This document shows positions 1-13,182 of a stretch of 64,000 nucleotides of DNA, one piece after another. Source of the stretch: Capitulum mitella. Lineage: Eukaryota > Arthropoda > Thecostraca > Pollicipedomorpha > Pollicipedidae. The notes under the pieces were generated by a model that saw nothing but the letters and a program-made list of their open reading frames with translations, did not search any database and was not told where the DNA came from. The stretch lies in the NCBI GenBank assembly GCA_030062745.1, contig CP099839.1, forward strand, positions 8,097,118-8,161,117, in the 5' to 3' direction. How positions within the stretch are numbered: the stretch's first letter is position 1; the number at the start of each line of letters is the position of its first letter. Both the position numbers and the translations under genes were made by a program.

Positions 1-3000
1 CGTGCTGTTCAGAGGCAAATCGGGAGATACGTGACCGACGATTTTCCCCAAAATAACTGTCGCCTTCGGCTCGGCCTTTGGAATGACCGAAGGCTGTCTC
101 TGCCCTGACCTCACGCAGTCTCCAGTGACGTTCTCACGCTCGCTCCAATGGGCTCTGGGCCTGACTGTCAGGGCTAATCATGAATCATGACTTGACCTAG
201 CAAATGCTGTCCGACCACCATTGACATTTTCGTCGCATACACCCTTTCATTGTGACTGACGGGACCCTAAACTACACAGCTATCCGCCACCTCCCCCCCC
301 CTCCGCTCAGGGTTCCGTGGAAATTATCGTTGCCACATTGCCTACTGGCATTTTGTTCGTCATATATCGATTTGGTCCGGAATAAACCATGACTGTGCAC
401 CTACTGCGCATGACTGCCAAATCTGAAACTTATCTTGCGTCATCTCATACCTGGAATCGGCCGTTTATCAGACGGACTGCAAACCACTACTCGGTACGTC
501 TTATCTCAGGGAAGAATAAATGCTTCCGAACATGTGGCGAAGTCTGCAGTGGTCGAGGCACCGTTGACGACGCAGTTCCTCGTCCCTTCCGGATAAATCT
601 GAGCCGCATACCTCTGTCGCAACATCCACGGCGGTGGCAGAGCCTCCGTTGTCGTCTGCGGTCGACCCGACCTGAGCTGCCGTCCTCGCTTCGGAGTGCT
701 TGGAATTCGGATTCGGATAATCCGAATATTCGGCCGAATATCCGGATTCGACAAATGTTCCCTTGATTTCAAAATTCGAACATTCGGCGTGTAGTCGGTT
801 GGCCAAGTTCCCAAATACTCGGATATTAACCGAGCATTCGAATATCTTGTTTACATTTCGTCGCAGAATTTAAATATTTCTCTGACCCAAACCGTGCAGA
901 AAACTAACTGGGACGCCTACTCTGTTTACACGGGCAGCTGAAATCCAGATGGACCGTGCGGTCGGCTCGGAGTCGCATTTGCTGTCCCATGTAAACGCTT
1001 GTAAGTCGTTCGGTAAATTAGAATCACTCTCCGATTGAAATACTTCCCCGTTAAAAGATCACCCGTTCAGGAAGGGACTTCGTTCGAATTCGCGGTGGGT
1101 CAAGGCCGCTAAAAACATGTTCGCCGTGATTGGCGCAGCGTGAAGCAAAGTAATCAAGAGAGTCCGACGTCGCATATGTAGTCCTGTCGCCGATGGTTAG
1201 ATTTTTCAAGAATCCAAAACATCTGAAGTTGGGAAAACAGAAGATCATGAAAGAGAGGAAGAAAAACTGGGAAGAAAGCTAAGTACAGGACCTCCAGATT
1301 TTTAAGGTCTTGAATGGCAAACGCCACAGAAATGCTCACTTAAGTTCTACTGCTTGGCCCAATAAAAAAAGCCAGCGTGGAGGAATCAGACGTTCTTTTT
1401 CAGTTCGAAATTAGATCAATAAACTGCTGTTGTTTACATGTCCCATTACTTTATGGAGCTGTTTTGGGTTATTCGACTCAACTGGCCAATGGATACAATG
1501 TAATTCTGCTTTTTTAGATATCTTGTGCAATACATGCAAGGAAGATTACTGGCTTATTCATTGAATAAATTAGCAGTCATTTGATAATAATAGTACCAAT
1601 ATTTATAATGAACAGTCAAAGGCAGCTTGTTAGTCAGGTAGTTATAGTTAATAATAATAAAGTTAATAATGGGTGTACCTTCTTCTCTTATCTCCCTATG
1701 TCTACAACCAATGCACAGACCTCAACACTCTCCGATTGTCATCTGCGAAGTAACGGCAGTACTACGTCCAGTTGTCGCAAAAGCGCGATTTATGCCCATA
1801 ATACGTTCCTCGATTCCAATTTCCCCAGTTAGGAACATCGACTGTTAATCCGACGTAAAGCCGCATTCGTCCATGTAAACGCACCTCGGCGAGAGGTTCA
1901 CAGTCACATTATCCATTCACATCTAAACTCGAATTACCCTCAGCCGCCCATGTAAACGGGGTACCTAACGTTCTGTAACTTCTGTGAATCAGTATGGCTG
2001 ATTATAATACCCAACAGTGCTACCGAGACATATTCTGACCCTCCCCACAGTGGCACTTATCTGCACCTCAATGGCAATTGTAATCGTGGGAAAATTATGT
2101 AGTTACATGAACAATATGACGTTGGTTCCGTGTGGGCCAAGACTGGCAGAAACGCAGGGTCGGAATACTTCGGCGAGTCAGGTTGGATGTTGCCGGCATC
2201 ATCAATAATCTGTTTTTCATTTAAATGTGCTAATGTTATTCTTCTTTATTGAAATGAATACAGGGATGCCTATCAATGCAGTAACTGACATTTGCATGCA
2301 ATGAGCTTTTGCACCCATGCTGATTCGACATTTCAAATATATTTCGCACAAAAAAACGTATAACAAAATCATAGAAACGTAACAGAGAAGTACTGTGACA
2401 GTGAAATATTGCGTTCGGGGTAGAAAGGACAAGTACACCTCTTCAGCCTCGCTGTCACTCCGTTCTTGGCGGCAGCATTATCTCGAAGACCATGTGGACT
2501 GACAATTAATTTATCCAATGGCAAATGTAAGTGGATCCATTTCGGGCGGACGTCCCTTCCCAAAAACTTGATTTAAGCGTTTCGCAAGGGTGCCATGACA
2601 TGAGACCCTGACTGTAATATAGATTGTTGCACAGCCTCGGATCTCGACACCCGATTACGCAATTCCACATCAAAGAAAGAGACCCGATTTCATGGCGGAA
2701 GTTTAACGCGTCCACATAAACGACACGGCCACGCCGAAGCCAATGTGTCCTAAAGATCAGCAAAACACTCGCAAAAAACCTGCTCCCTTGGTAACAATGT
2801 CGAAGGCCAAGCGTAATCTAATCCTTGCTGTCCTGGCCATGGGTGCAGTGGCGCAGAGCAAAAGGGTAGAAGTCTACCACTTTCTAGACTGTCGTTTCCC
2901 GATCTTTGACTGCTCTAAGATCGCACTCCCATTCTAATCATTCTGAAATCCGAAGCTCTGCAAACCTAAAGGCTTGATGGTTTGTCCTCGGAGTGTACTG

Positions 3001-5001
3001 CAGCTTGACTGCCAATCGGAGCGTCCTCTGCTGCTGACGTCATGCCCCGCCCGTCTTCGGTAGTGCAAGACCGCCGGCCCCTCCAGTGCTGGCGCCGGCC
3101 GACACTCTGCAGTGCTGGAATTTGTTCCTGCTATCGTGAATCAGTCAGATTTTGACATATTGTTCCGGCCGTACCCTTTCGGATGAAATGACAGCAGTTT
3201 CAAAAGATTCGAATATTCGATCCAAATATTCGAATGTACCAATCTGAATATTCGAACCCGAAATTGTACCCAAAGCCTCAGGTCTACTTCGCATCCTGCG
3301 GCCTCTTCACGCCCGCCCTGTGAGGAGGCCCGGCGCCGTGTCAGCAGGCGGCGCGGGACCTCGAACGCGTGTCCTCTGTCCTCGGGGAGCTGTAGCGGGA
3401 TAGCTGGCCCGCCGGGAGTCGCAGGATAACGTGCTCGGGAGCAGCCACCTGCGCCGTCACGTGGGAGGGCTGAAGGGTCGGTCGCTCCGGTGAACGGTGC
3501 GTGCTGGCTTGCCTGGATCGCGTGATATGGCGTCGGATAGCTTGTCATCGCCATGCGATTGCCCGGGGTTAGTGTGGCGGCCACAGTCCAAAAATACTAA
3601 ATGCGTGTATCAGGTAAGTTAACCTCAGGACAACTTACACTAAATCTGGAGTAAAAACCCCAAGGCATATGCAAAGACCGCGTACGCCATATTGCGCTTT
3701 GCAAGAATATCGTTATTGGTGCATGACAAATCCGAAAGGTATGAATCGTTACGCCACGCAGTCATACTAACGCTTCTTGGGATATCATGGGAATATCGTT
3801 GCACTAGATTGGGCTCTGTTACTTTTTTATATTTTATTTCCGCATGCGGACGTTTCAATATGTTCCAGCACCCAAAAACGTTCCCTTATGTGATGAGCTT
3901 TTGTTCTGCGAAGCGGAATATTTCTGTACATGGTAACTAATGGAAACTGGGTGGGCGTCCATTTCGTGCAGGATGAGCAGCATGAATAACTGATTCAGCA
4001 AAATCCCAACAAACGCTGCTTTCGGAGTTAGCTGACGTTCGCAAAACCAGTCGTGTCTGCTCTATAACCTATTCAGTAGATTCCGAAAGCGCAAGATTGA
4101 CAGGCAGTCGTGCCCGTATATTTCATTCCGGTGTCGTCGACCCGATCACTCGAGATAGTTATGTCCGAGGGCAGCACGATCAGGTTCACCAATGAGATGG
4201 CCGATCGGATACAGCAGTCGTCTGCTGGTGCCGGCACCCCGTGAACGCCGTCATCCCCTCCAGGTTTCGGCAGAGAGCCTGTTACCGTTCGCGGTTCCGC
4301 TACCATCGCGACACTCCGGGTATCGACCCTGTAGGTAAGATGTGCGTCGGGTCATGCGTACGTTTGGCGTCTTCATGCTTTCTCGTTATTATTTTTACCG
4401 GAGGCGATCTCCTGGAGATAGCTCCGGAGCCCGCAGGTCCGTCGAGCACTAGACGGTCACACACGTTCCGCGGCTCCAGGGATAGTAACCATACCCCTGA
4501 CAGCTCCCGGAACCAAGCCGGAACCCCAAACGGCCGCCGAGTCGAGCTGACACTCAGCCATCAGGTTCGAGCAACGTTCGTCAGTCGACCGAGCCCGGTG
4601 CAGATCCCGGAACTAGCGGCGCGTGGCCCGTTCACGGCCGCGGGGAGCGCGGGGACGTTCGATAGCGGTGTCGCCGGCTCATGCATTATGCCGATCGCTT
4701 TGCGACAGAGGCGGTGCCAATAGGAGGCGGCACCTGCGACTGCGACGCAAATACAGGGCCAAGCCAGCACATGCAAATCGCTCACCTTGCCGAGCTGGTG
4801 GCGCCCGTTTGACCTTGACAGAGGCAGTATGCGCTTGGTTGTTTGGCTTTTCACATCCTTCCTGTTTGCAGATGACTAGCGTGAAAATGCCATCCCGCTC
4901 TTCTTTGCATACCCAACAAATCGTTCCATGGCCTTCGAAGACTTTTCCTCTAAATCGTCTTTCTTGAACAGTCGACTCGGCACAGGACAAGTTGGGACAG
5001 T
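1..5001. other. No gene recognised; two TTCGAA-rich patches
   Basis: The open frames (up to 160 codons, 4241-4723) have no family signature. At 700-850 and 3190-3262 the DNA is built of short palindromic pieces such as CCGAATATTCGG and TTCGAATATTCGA. Confidence 0.6.
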
Positions 5002-6024
5002 TTTACCCTATTCCCGGAGGGACAGACGGTATGGCCGATAGCCGGCAGGTGGGGGGGGGGGGCAGATTCAGCCCTCCTGAGATTTCGAGATCTAAAATTC
5101 GATTTCATCGCAACAAACGACGATCGATTTGTCATGACGTAAACTACATTTCCATAACAAGAAGTTTTCAAAATTTTGAAAGGGTGGATTCAGGGGGCCT
5201 AAATATCAAAATGGGGGTATTATTGGATTTTTTAAAACTCTGTTGTTTATGTTTATGGATCGATCTCGATGAAATTGACATGAATCGATTTCATCTCGAT
5301 CTAGATGAGATTATGGACTGGACTTTTATCATTGGTACCCACATTTGGAATTTTCAGAAAATTCATGGGCATTTACAGGGTTTTAAAGATAGGAGGATTA
5401 GTTTTTTAACAAATGAATGGACAAAAAAGGCAAAAAGCACTTTTTCGGCTTCTGCTGGTCATGTTATACTGAAGAAGTACAAATCGTATTACAACGTTTG
5501 TATAATGTTAGTACATACAGACGGTGCCAGTGAAAAAGGGGGAACTGTCATGGTAACCTGATATCAAGCTGAAACTTGATTCTCAAGTAGAGGGAACCCT
5601 TCTACATCATATATATCCCGGGTTTGACATTTCAAAAAACTAGGGCCGAAATGATTACTATAAAACCAAATTTTGACTTTTGACCTTGGCCTGACCTTTT
5701 AAAGTGGTCTCAGACAAACAAAATTATATTTACACGTTGCCCAGCTATTCATCTGCATATCAGTATAAGGTTTTAAGTTCCATCTTAAAAACGCAGCCAT
5801 TTTCCTTTTGCTCTCAACGCAGCCAAAAATGGTCTGAGATGCCTCCCAAAAACGTTGCCTGACATCGCTTCTGAGCAAAATACAGCTTGAAAATCTGGCC
5901 ACAGTACGTAGAAAGGCTACGAAAATTCACCAAGTTTTGTGAAGCTGCGTCAAAAATGCTGGAATTGGCAAGCAAAAAACCCGAGGGGCCGGATTCAGTC
6001 CCCCCGTGCCTTGAATGGAGTTCT
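5002..6024 (-). mobile_element. Family A piggyBac-like non-autonomous element, copy 1 (internally deleted)
   Basis: The left end is CCCTATTCCCGG after TTTA (a decayed TTAA). A G-run hairpin follows, then a body matching the other A copies in reverse orientation. The right end is eroded (GCCTTGAATGGAGTTCT against GCCGGGAATAGGGTTAA). Compared with 26731-27951 about 210 bp are missing at 5553-5557. A 189-codon open frame (4992-5561) lies here, but it is not conserved in sister copies and is not taken as a gene. Confidence 0.85.
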
Positions 6025-7744
6025 GGAAAGTGCTGTTCATGGCAGGAGTGATTTTAACGTAAGCATAGCGAACAAACTAGACACTGATGACGAAGGGTTG
6101 CAAAAAGCAAAGAAGTGCCTCGCGAATCTGACAGATGTAGTTTTTCTCTCACACCCATGTTTTCGAAATTCTCTTACAAGACGCACCATGGGTAGGAGAA
6201 CATGCCCCAGGGAAGTTCCGACCACTTTAACAAAACGCATAAGAAGATGGCGTAAAAAGAAACGTTTTAAACACATCCTTAAAGATGCCATCTCAACGCC
6301 TTAAAGATGTCCTGAACTTCGAAACCTCTGCCCTAAGCAGAATTATGATTTCTATAGCTTAATAAATTACCATGCTCGCCAGTTTGCACGACTGATCAGT
6401 AACAACAGGATGCAGCTGGGTTTTTCTCTTCCAAAATCATCTTCTTAAGATACCATTAAATTCACTGTGGTCGAAAGCCCCATATTCACGCGTAAAGGGG
6501 GCGGGGGGGACTGGAATCAAAATCCGGTGGTTCTCTGGTGTTCAAGCCAAACCCTGCGCAGTATCGCGCTGTACTTTAAAGAATTTTCCCAATCATACTT
6601 TCTATTGTAACGAAATTTTAACTTTCTGGGTGGCCCATGAGAGGCGTAAACTACATAAAATTAAGGGCAAGGGATCTGACGAAAAAAGATTCGAACGGCT
6701 TTCAATTTCCAAGGAGAGCAATGCAATATATAAAAGTAACGTGGTGTTTAATTGGCCTGAGGTATATATCTGGTTTCCAGTCATCTCTGTTCGTTGTAAC
6801 ATCTGGATGTCAAAGAGCAACGTTACGGCCAGATCTCGTGCACTTCCTACGAGAAACATCAAGATGTGACACTTGACCGCAAGAGCAGTTAAGAAAAAAA
6901 ATACACACACGCGACATCAGTCAGTGCAAAGAGGGGTACGAACTATTTTTCCTCCATACCAGTTTTTAAGAAGTGTGTAAGGCATCTATTTGGATGCAAG
7001 AAGCGTATAAGTATGTTATTATGAGTATGAGTACCATAATTACGTAGCCTTCTGTAAAAATAAAAAATGGACCCTTGATGACCACTTTTCACAACAATGC
7101 CACCTCCAGATGGACATTTTCGTTGTTGCATGATAATCAGTGTCGTTCCATTGTTACAACTACTTCAATTTTCCGCACAAATCTCGAGCCTTTGAACTCG
7201 GCTGGTAACATTTGCACGCAAAGAACATTGTTTCTTACCTCCACTAGTTAGTGGATAAAAAGGGCAAGAGCTGATCTTGATCTTACCGAGCAGGCTTCAG
7301 AAAATGCGCTTTCGAATGGGTCTCACGGAAGCTCACAACAATTCATTGTTAAGTGCTTCGAGTATTCCACGCGTCATTCCCTGGACATAAACTCAAAGAA
7401 CTGCACATGCGTCATGTGGTACCCGTTTCGCCTGCGGCCTCAACGTCGGCAACAAGCCCAAGCGTGGATGGAAATCAATTCTCGTCTAGCACATTTGTCA
7501 GTAAAAAACAGGCGGCATACCAGCAGATCACATACCGGTGGTTATGTCACAAGGAACTCACAATGGCTGGTGTTATCCTTATGAACCCACCCATGGTGAA
7601 CATTACTGCATTACCAGGAGCCTTCCCCGACTGGGTAGAAAGGAACATTCGTCCGGACTTTACTTACCCATGACGTAAAAATGACAAGTCACAGACTAAT
7701 GCAAGAGATTCACCAAACAATGGGGATCTGCGTCATGCGTCGTT
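6025..7744. other. No gene recognised
   Basis: Moderately AT-rich DNA with only short frames (up to about 106 codons) and no motifs. Confidence 0.6.
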
Positions 7745-8860
7745 CATACTTGGTCAGAACTCAGGGAACTCTTTACAGCTGGACAGGTGACCCCGTTTTC
7801 GTAGGAGGCAGAGATCTGCGTGCCTTGTCACCTGACCGATGACCCTGGTGGACGTACCAGGCGTGATCCCGCGCGCCATCTGGCCGATGGCCCTCTTCAG
7901 GTCACCGAGGCCCTGAGGGCTCTTCAAGCAGACTTGCAACTTCAGAAATCCCATAGATAAAAATCTAGGAGGTCAGATCTGGCGAGTGAGCCGGCCATGG
8001 GTTGTCGTCTTGCGGCTGATGTTGCGCCCTCCAAAGTAGTCCTCCAGCCAGGTCAGGGCCATCGTTGACGTGTGGGGAGTCTCTCCGTCTTGCTGGAACC
8101 AGATGTTCTCCCTTTCGCCCACAGGGTATTGCTCCAGCTGCCTCCAGCAGCGCTCCAGCATGCAGACGTACCGCTTCTTAACTAAACCTTGTTAACCGTG
8201 GCCGTGGAGTCATTTGCACACTGGAAGAACAAAGGTCCAATGAGGCCGCTGGAAATTATGGCGCACCACGATGTCATCTTTGGGCTGTGCAGCGGGCTCT
8301 CCAGCACAGTGTTTCGCAACTCCAAGGCTCATATCCGACAGTTCTGGGTGTTCCATGTCCCACTGGGGTGGAAATGGGCCTTGTCTCTGAACAAAATGCG
8401 ATTCAGAAACCCAAGATCGACTTCAGTCTTCTTCTTCAGCCAGGTAGCAAATGTCGTCCGCTGTTGTTTACAGGCTTCTGCCAGCTACTGGAGGATTGCC
8501 ACTTGTAGAGGGATTGTTTGAAACCACTTTTCGGAATCTCCTGTACGGCCGTGCGACTAATTCCGACTTCCTGAGCGATGTTTCCCTTGGACTTTGATGG
8601 ATGTTTCGTGATAACAGAATAGACTTCTGGCACGCTCTCTGCTGTTCTTTGACTTCATCCTCCCACGTCATCCTTCAGTTTTGCTCAGCGAAGACCCGTC
8701 TCTCAGAAACTTCTGCCGGCGCAAAATTGATTTCGCAGAAGAGAAGTGCCGAGTTTTGAGGTGAAGTCTGGAGTGCCTTTGCGTTGCGACGATCGATCTC
8801 GTTGCCCAGTACAAACTGACACCTTCTGCCTTTTGCTCCGTGCTGAGCAGCACCATGGTG
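7745..8860 (-). pseudogene. Decayed mariner-type transposase with DUF4817-like N-terminus
   Basis: On the minus strand the pieces of one transposase run in the right order but in shifting frames. The N-terminal helix-turn-helix reads MVLLSTEQKAEGVSLYWATR from 8856. A second HTH-like piece (KSKGNIAQEVGISRTAVQEI) lies in 8436-8633. Near 8390-8200 come AHFHPSG and LHSPKMTSWCAI, with the ending GLIGPLFFQ. Around 8100 is the second catalytic region, NIWFQQDGETPHTS, followed by WLEDYFGGRNISR. After a stop and frameshift, SDLLDFYLW carries the third acidic residue, an Asp as in mariner-type (DDD) enzymes. The tail GFLKLQVCLKSPQGLGDLKR ends near 7757. The family acts by cut-and-paste with TA target duplication. 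At least three frame changes and several stops make this copy dead. No terminal repeats were found. Confidence 0.88.
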
Positions 8861-9396
8861 TTCAGTGAATCCGTGGTACATCAGCCAAAACTCAAACGCA
8901 CGTGCACGTGCTATGAAACGCACTAAAAAAAAACACGCACGTGGTTGTATGCCATTAGGCTCCGTCATACGCACATAAAATCAGGACATATTTTTCTATC
9001 TGCCCAAACTTGAAGACCGTGCATCCGTCACGGGCTGTCGGCATCTTTCAAGGACCATTCATCGATAAGCGTCGTAACACGGAGAGTTTTCAAGGAACAA
9101 AGGTACATCTAGCAATGCTCATACACCGCTTCATCCGGTCGTGCAGGGTCGAGAAAACCCATTTACATCTTATTCAATGGACAGACAGAATATCAGTCTG
9201 CATGCAGATTGAACAGTGACCAGTGACTGATAGCCCCTGGCCACCCTGAGAGGAAAAAGAACATAAAATCCATTAACACTGCAACACTATTGACTTGTTC
9301 TCCCTGGTTTGCAGGAGACGGTCAATGGCAAACATCTGAAGCTATCCAACATGCAAACGAATGACCATGTCTGGCTTGACTGACAAACAGAACTGC
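8861..9396. other. No gene recognised between the mariner remnant and family B
   Basis: No terminal repeat of the neighbouring transposon could be picked out. Confidence 0.5.
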
Positions 9397-11826
9397 TTAA
9401 CCCGCGCCGGACCGTGGGTTGGCGGTGATCACGGCCGACTGGGGAGGGGACGGTTGACCGCCCCCCTCTAACTCACGAACGGTTGGTCGCACAATAAAAA
9501 TAAGCTCACCGCTGGAAAGGTCGTGACGAGTACAGCTCGCAACTGGTCTCATTTGTAGTTTTGGATAATGTGCAAGCAACTTACGCCCCATATATTTTTC
9601 TCATAGTTGACTGCATGAGACCGAGAAACAGCCTGAACCTTAAGGGCTGTGACTAATAACGCGTAGGTAAAGGCACCAACGCACAGGTAAACGTCCGCAG
9701 ATGCCGATACACGTCTAATTTCTCAGATCTGTTCCATATATACGCCAAAACGTTGAGTTAAGGACGCGGCAATTTTCACGCCGGTTGTCGGCGGGCGCCG
9801 CAGCCGTACGCAGTAAGAAGTTAACGGGAGCTTATTTTAACGTTCCTTTATTTTCGCGACGCACGCCTATTCATGTAAATTTTTTTTATCTTGGTAGTAT
9901 TTGTGATGCTTTCTCATGCTTGAATTTTGTAAAAATTCATTAGTTACCAATCTGCACAATTTGCGGAGCTTTATTCGCGTGAGCCTGTTTATTTCCAAAA
10001 TATGCAATTTTTCAGCTTTTTGAGGTTCTTGGTATTGCGGCATTACTTGCGTCTGTGCAAGCCGGTTCTGCCATTTCCTACCCATTCTGAGTAATTCATT
10101 GCTGATTTTGACGGTGGTACATTTTGGCTCACAACAGTTATTCGTGACCTGACCTCAGGTCAATGGCTGAAAGTCATTGATACTTGCCCATTGACGGTAA
10201 CTAGATGTCTGCATCATTCCACACTGAAAATGTTATGAAAAATTCCTCCCATTTCCGAAAAAACGACGACATGTCTTAACCCTATTCCCGGCAGGGGGGG
10301 GCGGAATCCGCCCCCCCCTCGGGTTTTTTGCTTGCCAATTCCAGGCTTTTTGACGCAGCTTCACGAAACTTGGTGACTTTTCCTAGCTATTCCTTCTACG
10401 CGCCTTGACAAAATTTCGGAATTCTATTTTGCTCAGGGGCGGAGCCAGGCAACGTTTTTGGGAGGCACCTCAGGTCATTTTTGGCCATGTTGAGGGTAAA
10501 AGGAAAATGTCTGCCAAAAACAGAGCTTTTAAGATAGAACTTAAACCTTTATATGAATATATAGCTAAATAGTTGGGCAATGTGCATACGTAATTTTGTT
10601 TATCTGAGGTCACTTTACAAGGTCAGGTCAAGGTCAAAAGTCAAAATTTGTTTTTTCGCAATAATTTCGGCGCCGTTTTTTCAAATGCCAAACCCGGAAT
10701 ATATATGACGTAGAAAGATGCCCTCTACTTGTGTACCAAGTTTCAGCTTGATATCAGGTCGGGTCACGGAGCTATGACCTAAAATGTCAGTGCACGTACC
10801 CTATATCGCAAAAGCCAAAAATGAATTTTTTGGATAGAGTGAATTTAATCGATTAAAAACGTTTACAGATAATATTGAATGCACACGACATCATTCCAGG
10901 TGACCCCAAGGTCACTGGAGGTCATTTAAGGTCAAAGGTCACAAGTTGATCTGAGAAACGTGTGACCATGACACTTCCCCCTTTTTTATGTCCCTGGCAC
11001 CGCCTATGCTAACATTATACAAACATTGTAATGCGATTTGTACTTCTTTAGCATAACATGACTAGCAGAAGCTAAAAAAGTGTTTTAACCTCTTTTGTTC
11101 ATTTCGTTATTGGAAAACTAATCCCCCTATTTTTGAAACCCTGTGAACGCCCATGAATTTTCTCAAAATTTGAAATTTGCATACCCATGGTAAAAGCCCT
11201 ATCCATAATCTCTCGATTGATGCCAGTTTCATCGAAATCGGTCCATAAACAACGGAGTTATAAGAAGTCAAAAAGTACCCCCCATTTTGACATTTTTGGC
11301 CCCCTGTATCCACAAATTTCAAAATTTTGAAAATTTCTTTTTATAAAAATGTAGTTCACGTCACGGCAAATCGATTGCCGTTTGTTGCGATGAAATCGGA
11401 TAAGTAGTTCTCGAGATCTCAGGGGGGGGCCGAATCCGCCCCCCCCTGCCGGGAATCGGCCATACCGTCTAGCCCTCCGGGAATAGGGTTAAAAATGGGC
11501 TTGAACTTAGGTCAATGATCTGGAAAATTCCGAAAAATCCGAGATAGCAGGTTTGTTGCATCTATCAAGACTTCTAACCCCTGAAAGTATGATTGTGACA
11601 CCTTGTTTTCCGAAAAAGTTACAGGGCACTAAACTTTTTTGGACATAGGCCCGTTTGACCTGACTTAGGTCAGACATCTAACTTGACCTGAGGTAAAACT
11701 TTGGAAAAAGGTGTAAAAATGAAGGTGTAAAAAAGTTTCGTGGCACTGTGTTTGGTCGTTCTTTCGCAGTCCTAGAAAAGCCTTGGGGGGGGGGCGGTCA
11801 ACCACCCCCCAGTTGGGGCGGGTTAA
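9397..11826 (-). mobile_element. Family B piggyBac-like element, copy 1, split by family A copy 2
   Basis: TTAA followed by CCCGC at 9397 and GCGGG followed by TTAA at 11823-11826 mark the ends. The inner hairpins are G-run, CGGTTGACCG, C-run on the left and its counterpart on the right. The B sequence is 9397-10275 plus 11493-11826, about 1.2 kb. A family A element has inserted at an internal TTAA. The orientation is reversed relative to the copies at 24919 and 30426. It is non-coding. Confidence 0.9.
10276..11492 (+). mobile_element. Family A piggyBac-like element, copy 2, nested in family B
   Basis: This is the best-preserved A copy. TTAA stands at both edges (10276-10279 and 11489-11492), with a 12-bp perfect inverted repeat CCCTATTCCCGG / CCGGGAATAGGG. 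Just inside each end is a G-run/C-run hairpin around CGGAATCCG or CCGAATCCG. piggyBac transposons use TTAA targets and have termini beginning CCY, so the superfamily assignment is an inference from the ends. There is no coding capacity. The element lies inside a B element. AGGTCA half-sites are dense, including a direct repeat with a 1-base spacer at 10929-10941. Confidence 0.92.
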
Positions 11827-13182
11827 CGGCACTTTTTGAATGCCGCACCTTAATTTAACTCCAGGACGTTCATTTTTAGAGGTAATTCTCACCACATTTT
11901 AAACTTATTTCGGAAATGTTAACCCTTTTAACCACGAGCCATTGTAAGAAATACAAATATATGGGTTGTCAGCCCACGAGTAACTAGTAACGAAACAACT
12001 CAAATGCTTGCCATCATCATCATCGGTTTGTTTTGTGTAAGTAAATTGAACAGTGAATGATGAGTCCATCGTAAAAATAACAAGGATCTTCATCGTAAGT
12101 GTAAAAGGAGCTAAACAGTTGCTGGCGCATGAGAAACGTCTGTGTGCTCCTCAATACCACGAACTACTTACGTTGACAGCTGACGAAAGCAACGTCCACG
12201 TGGATTTCGCGTGTTAGTCATGACAAAGACAAGTCTGAGCAGCGTTTATTGCTTCCCGCCAGAATTCAAACGCGATTTTCTAAGACACCATTTTACAAAC
12301 AAGTAGACATGCAGTGATTCCAGTGCGCTGCCAGTGTTCGGGGATGGTAACTGTTCGATACATTTAGTTTTTTTTTGTTAGGATGTACTGTGAGATGCAT
12401 ATACATATTTTGTTGGGCTTTACCAATATTAAGTGGTATTATGGCTAAGATTTGATGGTCATTGGGTCAAATACAGCAGAAAATCATCTCAGATTAATGT
12501 TTTGGGCGGCGTTTTTGACACACTTAACCGATGCTCCACAATAAGGCAAGCACAGGTGAGTTGGGTTACTTTGCAGGTGACAGACATGATGCACAGGGAC
12601 GATGGTGGGTTTGTTACCCAAGAATTGCTTGTCAGTATGAGACATGGAGTAGGTAGTTCGTGTATACATAAAACACCTACTCTGTCTGCCATAGCTCAAC
12701 AGACGACGGTGATGGTTTACTTTACCCAGTATTCTGTATGCCTCTCACCCACGAATGCGCCTTAATTTTGGTTTGCTGATAACGCCGTTTTTTTTTGGAA
12801 ATGCTTGCCATATCCAACTTTACCTTACCTGTCTCCATGCGCTTTTTGGCCGGGAAGCGAAGCTAAACACTGGTATCCTGCATGCCAACACCCACCATAA
12901 ACAGCCTATGGCAGGCCCTACCATGCTGTTTTTTGCAGAACAAACATGGCAAACTCATTCAGAGTGTCCAGGTCCCCCATTTTTGTTGCATGGAGCAGGT
13001 ATTTTGCAACCAAACAACATAAGTTGGAATGTATACCCAAACTTGGTAGAGCTCAGCTGAAATTTTGGCCCAAAACATTACATTTGATGGTGTGCGGCAA
13101 TTATGACATGTAAACCTTGGTCCCCCACCAACGGCGGAGGACATCAGCTCGTTCAGGGAGCAACGTGAAGCCCATCGGCGGT
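11827..13182. other. No gene recognised
   Basis: The frames at 12433-12765 and 12755-13060 show no domain pattern. An unrecognised repeat cannot be excluded. Confidence 0.55.

Noticed and set aside
4992-5561. 189-codon open frame
   Set aside because: It lies inside family A copy 1 and is broken in all sister copies, so it is chance openness of a non-coding element.
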